Origin: JAZDKP01 sp043802925
GTDB taxonomy: Bacteria > Fibrobacterota > OXYB2-FULL-49-7 > JAEUSG01
DNA length: 5,637 nt
Assembly (NCBI GenBank): GCA_043802925.1
Contig: JAZDKP010000304.1
Location: 1 to 5,637 of the forward strand
Reading direction: 5' to 3'
Below, one piece after another: positions 1 to 4,896 of this stretch. A program made the position numbers and the translations under genes. The notes below the pieces were generated by a model. That model did not search any database. It was not told the DNA's origin and saw only the letters and a program-made list of their open reading frames with translations. The stretch's first letter is position 1; each line of letters starts with the position of its first letter.

Positions 1-64
1 TGCAAATTCTATTGCATCGCCTTGGACTGCAACTCCCGAAAAGACTCTCAAAATGCAATTTGTA

Positions 65-86
65 GTGAAAACTTTTTCGTGAAAAC
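65..86. repeat. Short direct repeat GTGAAAAC upstream of the hicB-like gene
   Basis: The octamer GTGAAAAC occurs at 65-72 and again at 79-86, a 14-nt period, about 70 bp before the HicB-like start codon. Two half-sites spaced by more than one helical turn could be a binding site for an autoregulator, and HicB-type antitoxins often repress their own promoter. In AT-rich DNA such a repeat can also arise by chance, and I see no convincing -35/-10 pair beside it. The rest of 1-156 holds no supported gene: short open stretches reach the left edge but resemble no family I recognise. Confidence 0.2.
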
Positions 87-156
87 GGCTAAAGCAGCTT
101 AAAAAAGGCATTTTTCAAACATAGTTGTCGAACTTGGGTTAGCAGGGAGGATACTT

Positions 157-339
157 ATGAAAACCTATAATCTAAATACTGTGATTGAAAAAGACGCGCA
201 TGGCTATTATGCCTATTGCCCGGAACTTGAAGGTTGTTGCACACAAGGGCGGACGCTTGATGAAACCATGAAGAACATCAGGGAAGCGATGACTTTATAT
301 CTTGAAACCTTGACTCCCGCTCAGTGCTCCCCAGTTTGA
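157..339 (+). CDS. HicB-family antitoxin-like small protein, no HicA partner visible
   Basis: This 60-residue protein matches the short HicB/UPF0150 fold. The signature runs from about residue 10 to 50: EKDxxGYYAYCPELEGC, then TQGxTLDETMxNIREAM and LYLETL. In HicAB toxin-antitoxin modules this domain binds and neutralises the HicA mRNA-interferase toxin and usually helps repress the operon. The start is well supported: AGGGAGG at 144-150 lies six bases before ATG. At 60 residues it is at the short end of the family, and its last residues (after LETLTPAQC) do not resemble a usual HicB end, so slight 3' truncation is possible. No HicA-like double-stranded-RNA-binding-like gene follows; the next gene is an unrelated protease on the other strand. 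A HicA gene left of the window cannot be excluded. Family call is firm; an active antitoxin role is inference. Confidence 0.8.
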   Translation: MKTYNLNTVIEKDAHGYYAYCPELEGCCTQGRTLDETMKNIREAMTLYLETLTPAQCSPV

Positions 340-431
340 TCTGAAAGTCAATACGTACGGGAACTCTCCCACCCTTTCCCTCCTTAAAGATAAGGATAGA
401 CAACGAAAACAACAGTTGGATATTATTTAAT

Positions 432-800
432 TTATGCCGCCAGCAACGGCCCTGCCGCAACCAGCTTCTTTTTTCGGCTGTCGATGACCAGATTGAGGCC
501 TGCGAATGAACGGGCGCCCAGAAGGAGCATGTCGCCCTTTTCGGCAAAGACCACCTCGTCGATGGTGAAAGCATCCGCGGCATAAACGATTGCGAAGCCC
601 ACGCTGCGGGTAATCTGCTGACCGTTTGCCATGACAAACGCAAGGTCCTTTTTTTCGCGTTTGATGCCGATTTTTTCAAGCAGTTCCGCGGGTGCCCAGG
701 TATATTCACTGCCCGTGTCGACAAGGACTTTGTCCATGACGATATGTTTGTTCCTCATCGCTGGATTGGCTATTTTACAGCTGACAAAAAACGTTCCCAT
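432..800 (-). CDS. Retropepsin-like clan AA aspartic protease, single domain
   Basis: The 122-residue protein has the layout of the small prokaryotic clan AA aspartic proteases (retroviral-type, resembling the AF_0612 family). The catalytic triplet D28-T29-G30 sits in VLVDTGSEYTW, followed by PAELLEKIGI, a substrate-pocket strand region (MANGQQITRSVGFA), and near residues 92-95 the hydrophobic LLLGA motif that supports the active-site psi loop, then GLNLVIDSRKKKLV. Such proteins have one Asp per chain and are expected to dimerise to form the active site. No signal peptide or membrane segment is visible, so it should be cytosolic. The start is supported by GGAG (809-806) six bases before ATG. 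It is transcribed divergently from the GH1 gene. Its natural substrate is unknown; hydrolytic activity is inferred from the intact DTG. Confidence 0.85.
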   Translation of the reverse strand: MGTFFVSCKIANPAMRNKHIVMDKVLVDTGSEYTWAPAELLEKIGIKREKKDLAFVMANGQQITRSVGFAIVYAADAFTIDEVVFAEKGDMLLLGARSFAGLNLVIDSRKKKLVAAGPLLAA

Positions 801-820
801 AATTTCTCCGTTATTATTTT

Positions 821-848
821 ATTATTATGGATAATAAGATACTTTCAA
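821..848 (-). promoter_or_regulatory. Candidate promoter for the aspartic protease gene
   Basis: Read on the minus strand, TTGAAA (848-843) and AATAAT (826-821) are separated by 16 bases; each matches the sigma-70 consensus in five of six positions. The -10 lies 20 bases before the protease ATG, which would leave a very short leader holding the ribosome binding site GGAG. The surrounding DNA is very AT-rich, so chance matches are likely. No equally good promoter was found for the GH1 gene on the plus strand; TATAAA at 883-888 is a possible -10 without a good -35. Confidence 0.4.
822..837. promoter_or_regulatory. AT-rich palindrome, possible operator
   Basis: TTATTAT (822-828) and ATAATAA (831-837) form a perfect 7-bp inverted repeat around GG, and a third direct copy of TTATTAT lies at 811-817. 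The palindrome overlaps the candidate -10 of the divergent protease gene, where a dimeric repressor would block transcription. It could instead be a low-complexity AT stretch; no regulator gene is in the window. Confidence 0.35.
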
Positions 849-967
849 CACTGCAACTTTTAAATTCAATCTTTTTCTTAATTATAAAATAACCATTCAG
901 CAGGGGTGGGTTTCCCTCTTCGCATTTATTTATTTTACCCTCCATCCATTCAACGACAGGAGCCTTC

Positions 968-2323
968 ATGCCAGCAAAGATATTCCCGGATTCATTCGCC
1001 TGGGGCTGCGCCACCGCTTCGTACCAGGTCGAAGGCGCCGCCAACGTAGACGGCCGTGGCCCCTCCATCTGGGACACCTATTCCCACACCCCCGGCCGGG
1101 TAGACGGCGACCACACAGGTGACGTTTCCGTGGACCAGTACCACCGCTATCCTGAGGACATCAAGATAATGCAGGGTCTCGGCCTCAAGGCCTACCGGCT
1201 CTCCATTTCATGGTCGCGCGTGATGCCCGAAGGCGAAGGCCGCGTGAACGAAAAAGGTATCCAGTATTACGAACGGCTTGTCGATGCGCTTCTGGCAGCA
1301 GGCATCCTCCCTTATGTCACCCTCTTCCACTGGGACCTCCCCCAGGCGCTCCAGGACAAGTACGGCGGCTGGAAATCACGCGAAACCTCCAAACGCTTCG
1401 CGGATTATACGGCCATGATGACAAAGCGGCTTTCGGACCGCGTCACAAACTGGTTTACCTTTAATGAATTTTCCTGCTTTATTGACGGCGCTTACGGCCC
1501 CACACCCTGGCACCCGCCGGCTGAAATCCTCACTCGCAAGGGGCTGAACGACGCACGCCACAACGCGCTCATGGCGCATGGTTTGGGTGCTCTGGCCATC
1601 CGGGCGAATGCGAAAAAGACCCCTAGGGTGGGGCTTGCGGAAAACGCCTTGTCCTGCACCCCCATTATCGAGACCCCGGAAAACATCGTTGCCTCGGAAA
1701 AGGCCATGCGCGAGGTGAACGCCCATTTCCTCACTGCTATCATGGAGGGCGCCTACACCGAACGCTATCTCCGTCTGCAAGGAGCGGAGGCCCCGACGTT
1801 TACGCCAGAGGAAATGAAAACCATCGGCACGCCCCTTGATTTTGTTGGGTTGAACTGCTACACCGCCCACTACATCCGCGCTGCTCAGAACCCGGACGGA
1901 TTTGAACACGTGCCCGTGGCCGCCGGCCACCCGAAAATGGACACCGCTTGGTTGTACGTGGACCCGCAGTGTCTTTACTGGGGTGTACGGAACATCGCAA
2001 AGTGCTGGAACCCGAAGGAAATATACATCACCGAGAACGGGTGCGCGGCCAAGGACAAATATACGGTCAACAAGAACGAAATCCTTGATACCGACCGCAT
2101 CATGTACCTGCGCGGCCACCTCAAGTCCGCGGAGCGCGCAGTGCAGGAAGGGCTGCCGCTCAAGGGTTATTTCCTCTGGAGCCTGCTCGACAATTTCGAA
2201 TGGGCACGCGGCTATACGCAGCGCTTTGGCATTGTGTATGTGAACTACGAAACCCTGGCCCGCACGCCCAAACTCTCCGCAGAGTTCTACCGGGAGATCA
2301 TCAAACAGGGGCGCGTGGCCTGA
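968..2323 (+). CDS. GH1 family beta-glucosidase (cytosolic)
   Basis: This 451-residue protein is a full-length glycoside hydrolase family 1 enzyme, a retaining (beta/alpha)8-barrel that removes non-reducing-end beta-glucose or a related sugar from oligosaccharides or glycosides. The N-terminal signature FAWGCATASYQVEGA is at residues 10-24 with the sugar-binding Gln at 20. LFHWDLP gives His121. The acid/base Glu167 is in TFNEF, and the nucleophile Glu356 is in YITENG. The C-terminal glucose-binding segment WSLLDNFEWARGY (404-416) is intact. The usual family motif is NEP; here Phe168 replaces Pro, as I recall in some GH1 subgroups. There is no signal peptide, so it should act on imported sugars in the cytosol. 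AGGAG sits six bases before ATG and supports this start. It is followed at 95 bp by hisG with no clear terminator between them. Substrate preference cannot be read from sequence: glucosidase, galactosidase or fucosidase activity is possible. Confidence 0.95.
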   Translation: MPAKIFPDSFAWGCATASYQVEGAANVDGRGPSIWDTYSHTPGRVDGDHTGDVSVDQYHRYPEDIKIMQGLGLKAYRLSISWSRVMPEGEGRVNEKGIQYYERLVDALLAAGILPYVTLFHWDLPQALQDKYGGWKSRETSKRFADYTAMMTKRLSDRVTNWFTFNEFSCFIDGAYGPTPWHPPAEILTRKGLNDARHNALMAHGLGALAIRANAKKTPRVGLAENALSCTPIIETPENIVASEKAMREVNAHFLTAIMEGAYTERYLRLQGAEAPTFTPEEMKTIGTPLDFVGLNCYTAHYIRAAQNPDGFEHVPVAAGHPKMDTAWLYVDPQCLYWGVRNIAKCWNPKEIYITENGCAAKDKYTVNKNEILDTDRIMYLRGHLKSAERAVQEGLPLKGYFLWSLLDNFEWARGYTQRFGIVYVNYETLARTPKLSAEFYREIIKQGRVA

Positions 2324-2350
2324 CAGGGCGCTATCGGCAAGACAAATCCC

Positions 2351-2380
2351 TTGATTTACTTTTCGGCGACCTGTTATTTT
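2351..2380 (+). promoter_or_regulatory. Weak candidate promoter for hisG
   Basis: TTGATT at 2351-2356 and TATTTT at 2375-2380 lie 18 bases apart in the 95-bp gap after the beta-glucosidase, each matching the sigma-70 consensus in four of six positions. The gap shows no convincing terminator hairpin for the upstream gene, so hisG could also be read through from it. Confidence 0.25.
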
Positions 2381-2418
2381 TCCCTTTATTCCGTGACCCC
2401 TACCACCGGAGATTTTTC

Positions 2419-3288
2419 ATGAAACTGACGCTCGGTATTCCCAAAGGAAGCCTTCAGGATTCGACCGTGGCCCTGTTCAAAAAGGCGGGGTTCAACATTT
2501 CGGTCAGTTCCCGCTCTTATTACCCCGGCATTGACGACCCGGAAATTTCCTGCATGCTCATCCGCGCGCAGGAAATGGGCAAATACGTTGAAAAGGGCAT
2601 CCTCGACTGCGGCATCACGGGTTCAGACTGGCTCGAAGACAACGGCGCGGACGTTACGACCGTGGCCGAACTGGTCTACGCCAAGACCTCGGTGACCGCC
2701 TGCCGCTGGGTACTGGCCGTTCCCGAGGACTCCCCCATCAAGGGTGTCAAGGACCTCCAGGGCAAACGCGTCTCGACCGAGCTTGTCAATGTCGCCAAGA
2801 AGTACCTCGAAAAAAACGGAGTAAAAGCCGAGGTCGAGTTCTCGTGGGGCGCCACGGAAGTGAAGCCCCCGGCCTTTGCGGACGCCATCATCGAAATCAC
2901 CGAGACCGGCAGTTCGCTCAAGGCCAACAAGCTCCGCATCGCGGACACGGTCATGACCGTGGTCAACCGGTTCGTATGCAACAAGGCCGCGTGGGCCGAC
3001 CCGGCCAAGCGTGAAAAGATGGAAAACCTCGCGCTTCTGATTAAAGGCGCGCTCAAGGCCGAAAGCCTGGTGGGCATCAAGCTCAACTGCCGCGACAAGG
3101 ACATGGAAGCCATCATCAAGGTCCTGCCCGCGCTCAACAACCCCACGGTGTCCAGCCTGCACAACGCGGGCTGGAAGGCCGTGGAGGTCATCGTGGAGGA
3201 AAGCGTGGTGCGCGAAATCATCCCCAAGCTGAAAAAAGCCGGGGCCGAGGGAATTGTCGAGTACCCGCTGAACAAAGTGATATTGTAA
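2419..3288 (+). CDS. hisG: ATP phosphoribosyltransferase, long form
   Basis: HisG catalyses the first step of histidine biosynthesis, condensing ATP with PRPP to phosphoribosyl-ATP, and is usually feedback-inhibited by histidine. The 289-residue product begins LTLGIPKGSLQDSTVALFKKAG and contains DCGITGSDW (63-71). The PRPP-binding loop is at about 158-171 (EITETGSSLKAN). The C-terminal ACT-like regulatory domain covers about 212-286, with NPTVSSLHNAGWKAVEVIV and KAGAEGIVEYPLNKVI. That extra domain marks the long hexameric form, which does not need HisZ. The start at 2419 is chosen because GGAG (2408-2411) sits seven bases before ATG and the protein there aligns with the family N-terminus; the same frame is open back to 2200, but that stretch overlaps the GH1 gene and is not HisG-like. 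No other his gene is in the window, so hisG is outside a compact his operon here. Confidence 0.95.
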   Translation: MKLTLGIPKGSLQDSTVALFKKAGFNISVSSRSYYPGIDDPEISCMLIRAQEMGKYVEKGILDCGITGSDWLEDNGADVTTVAELVYAKTSVTACRWVLAVPEDSPIKGVKDLQGKRVSTELVNVAKKYLEKNGVKAEVEFSWGATEVKPPAFADAIIEITETGSSLKANKLRIADTVMTVVNRFVCNKAAWADPAKREKMENLALLIKGALKAESLVGIKLNCRDKDMEAIIKVLPALNNPTVSSLHNAGWKAVEVIVEESVVREIIPKLKKAGAEGIVEYPLNKVIL

Positions 3289-3298
3289 ATAATGAGTA

Positions 3299-3317
3299 GG
3301 GTAGCCGCTTGCTACCC
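3299..3317. terminator. Hairpin in the convergent gap, candidate terminator
   Basis: GGGTAGC (3299-3305) and GCTACCC (3311-3317) form a perfect 7-bp stem with a 5-base loop, 10 bases after the hisG stop. It is followed on the plus strand only by a short T-run (3328-3331), so as an intrinsic terminator it is imperfect. It lies between two convergent genes and could serve both strands. Confidence 0.5.
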
Positions 3318-3337
3318 GGTTGATAGGTTTTGCCGGG

Positions 3338-3356
3338 GTCGGAACTTACATCCGAC
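3338..3356. other. Second hairpin in the convergent gap
   Basis: GTCGGA (3338-3343) and TCCGAC (3351-3356) pair perfectly around a 7-base loop. On the minus strand this stem comes directly after the stop-codon hairpin of the SGNH hydrolase gene and partly overlaps the 45-nt repeat. No T-tract follows on either strand. It may be part of a compound 3'-end structure of the secreted gene. Confidence 0.35.
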
Positions 3357-3387
3357 TGGATTCAAAGAGCATTAATCCGGACACTCA
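3343..3387 (-). repeat. 45-nt stop-codon repeat, copy 1, with hairpin
   Basis: Read on the minus strand, this element starts at the TGA stop of the SGNH hydrolase gene and matches the second copy (4852-4896) at 37 of 45 positions, mostly with transition differences. It folds as a six-pair stem, 3386-3381 with 3372-3367, around the loop CCGGATTA. An outer CAAA/TTTG extension (3392-3389 with 3366-3363) pairs across a two-base bulge. The stem is followed by TTTG, so it could act as a weak terminator or a 3'-end stability structure. Confidence 0.7.
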
Positions 3388-4821
3388 CTTTGTCAGAACG
3401 ACCTTTGTCATCAACACCTGATTTCCCGTTCTCATCTTGCAAATATAGACCCCCGCAGAGACTTTAACGCAATGGCTGTCCGTCCCATCCCATACGACCG
3501 AATGCCTGCCCGCACTCAAAGTACCCCGCACCAGCGTCTTTATAAACCGTCCATGGATATCGTAGACGGCCCCCATCGTTTCTTGTGCAACGGGCAGCGA
3601 AAACGTGACACGGCAGCTTGGGTTGAAGGGATTGGGGAAGACCGTTAATGACTCGCCAACCTGCTTATGTGGCGCCGCGGCACCCCGCTCATTGGCGGTT
3701 ATAAGCGTGTCATGGCACACTTCAGCATCATCTATCCAGACGCTGTTGTTGTCCGAACCGCACATGAAATTAAGCCTTAATTCGCTGGACTCTTCACCGT
3801 TGTAAACAAAAGCGTATTCTCCGTAAGTTTGAACAGAGGCGTCCAGGCTGACGAACTGCGACCAGTATGAAGTCCACGGGGCGCTGTTCAGGTGAATGCT
3901 GGCGGTCAGCGGCCGGTCACCGGATGCCTTTGCTTTGAAGCGAACACGATAAGTCAACCCGGGAACCAGATACAACCCCTGTTGATAGAGTTGCACGTAA
4001 GTCGGATCGCTTCCGCCATTGGTGACGGATACGGTCCCCATGCCGTTTTCCACTGTGAATGCCGCCGAAGCGCCGCCGCCGGTATAGGCGTAAAACGACC
4101 AACCCGTTGTTGCCGTGAAACCAGGGTTCGAGATTAGATTAGGGTTGGGGTCCCGGTTCATCGCGGCCCAGAAAGAGTCGGCATAGCACTGCATGCCGGC
4201 GTCACCCGGGTGCCAATTGACCCCGCCATCCGTGAAATGCCCTTCGGCAAGGGCGGAATTGGCCGGGTCCGCGGCCGCCGCGGAAATATCCACAAACACG
4301 GCGCCCCGCCGAGAACAAACGGCCCGTATCATCGCGTCCTGGCCTGTTTGTTTCCAGGAGCTTGCGCAATAGATGCGGACATCAGGGGCGGCGGCCTTCA
4401 AGGCGGAAACCAGGCTGTCGTAAGGATTTTCAAATCCCTCTTGTGTCAGCGTCCGATCGTTCTCGCCGAGTTGGATGATGACAAGATCCGCGCCGACAGC
4501 GACGAGGGTGTCAAGCACCGCAATTTTACCTGCAACCGTACCCCCTCCCACTGCATCGATAAACATTTCGGGCACATCGGCTTGAGCCGCGGATATTTTT
4601 GCAAACAGCAGATGCACGTAATCTTTGTCAATCGAAGTGGCTGCCATACCCCAGTTTCCGAACCAACCGAGGTTTGCCGCAGGCCCATGTTTTGTGATGC
4701 TGTCGCCTATGTAAAGCACCTTTCTGGCCGCGATGGCGTCTCCTGCGGATATCATCAGCAGAATCGTGAACAGGAAGGCAATAAAGGTCCTAATGACGTT
4801 GATTCTTGTGATCGGCTTCAT
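3385..4821 (-). CDS. Secreted SGNH hydrolase with CBM4/9-like domain and type IX sorting tail
   Basis: The 478-residue product has four parts. A signal peptide covers residues 1 to about 31 (basic start, hydrophobic TFIAFLFTILLMIS, then AGDAIAA). An SGNH/GDSL esterase domain follows at about 33-222, with KVLYIGDSIT (Ser41 nucleophile), GWFGNWGMAAT, GEND (Asn121, block III) and WHPGDAGM (His204). A CBM4/9-like beta-sandwich spans about 227-370, from NLISNPGFTATTGWSF to SVWIDDAEV. The C-terminal tail (about 391-478) has PNPFNP, YDIHGR, AGRHSVVWDG, SAGVY and a lysine-rich end typical of type A sorting domains. It probably deacetylates or binds plant-type polysaccharide outside the cell or on its surface; the substrate is inference. 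The chosen start has AGGAG eight to nine bases upstream and gives a proper signal peptide. The frame is open back to an ATG at 4881, but that lies inside the repeat hairpin and lacks signal character. It is second in a tandem pair. Confidence 0.85.
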   Translation of the reverse strand: MKPITRINVIRTFIAFLFTILLMISAGDAIAARKVLYIGDSITKHGPAANLGWFGNWGMAATSIDKDYVHLLFAKISAAQADVPEMFIDAVGGGTVAGKIAVLDTLVAVGADLVIIQLGENDRTLTQEGFENPYDSLVSALKAAAPDVRIYCASSWKQTGQDAMIRAVCSRRGAVFVDISAAAADPANSALAEGHFTDGGVNWHPGDAGMQCYADSFWAAMNRDPNPNLISNPGFTATTGWSFYAYTGGGASAAFTVENGMGTVSVTNGGSDPTYVQLYQQGLYLVPGLTYRVRFKAKASGDRPLTASIHLNSAPWTSYWSQFVSLDASVQTYGEYAFVYNGEESSELRLNFMCGSDNNSVWIDDAEVCHDTLITANERGAAAPHKQVGESLTVFPNPFNPSCRVTFSLPVAQETMGAVYDIHGRFIKTLVRGTLSAGRHSVVWDGTDSHCVKVSAGVYICKMRTGNQVLMTKVVLTK

Positions 4822-4851
4822 GATGGGTTCTCCTCTCTGTTTCCAGAACAT

Positions 4852-4896
4852 AACTTGCATTCGGCTATATTCAAAGAGCATTCGTCCGGACGCTCA
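4852..4896 (-). repeat. 45-nt stop-codon repeat, copy 2, with hairpin
   Basis: This copy begins at the TGA stop of the upstream secreted gene and fills most of the 72-bp gap before the SGNH hydrolase gene. The same stem forms: 4895-4890 with 4881-4876 around the loop CCGGACGA, with AAA/TTT outside (4899-4897 with 4875-4873). One stem difference from copy 1 changes a U-G pair to C-G, so pairing is kept; two other differences fall in the loop. The hairpin sits between two co-directional genes, so it could attenuate read-through or protect the upstream transcript end. Confidence 0.7.

Noticed and set aside
1..156. End of an upstream gene at the left edge
   Set aside because: All three forward frames are open for a short distance, but none gives a recognisable protein end, and the DNA is AT-rich and noncoding in character.
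381..396. TCCTT/AAGGA stem as a hicB terminator
   Set aside because: Only five AT-rich pairs and no T-tract follow; too weak to call.
340..430. Frameshifted remainder of hicB or a hicA gene after 339
   Set aside because: The other frames read short peptides with no HicB C-terminal or HicA motif, so a frameshift cannot be supported.
1376..2119. Long antisense open frames inside the GH1, hisG and SGNH genes (for example 1376-2119 minus, 2676-3275 minus, 4210-4947 plus)
   Set aside because: They lie entirely over well-recognised genes, have no family resemblance, and are expected shadows in GC-rich coding DNA.
2200..2418. Extension of hisG upstream to 2200
   Set aside because: The extension overlaps the GH1 gene in another frame, shows no HisG similarity, and ATG 2419 has a well-placed GGAG.
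4822..4881. Longer SGNH hydrolase start at the ATG at 4881
   Set aside because: The extra 20 residues lie in the repeat hairpin, do not look like a signal peptide, and have no ribosome binding site; ATG 4821 has AGGAG and a clear signal peptide.
3343..4896. The stop-codon repeats as integron attC sites separating gene cassettes
   Set aside because: Position after stops and hairpin shape fit loosely, but the required core-site patterns (RYYYAAC and GTTRRRY) are not present at the two ends, the genes are large, and no integrase is visible.
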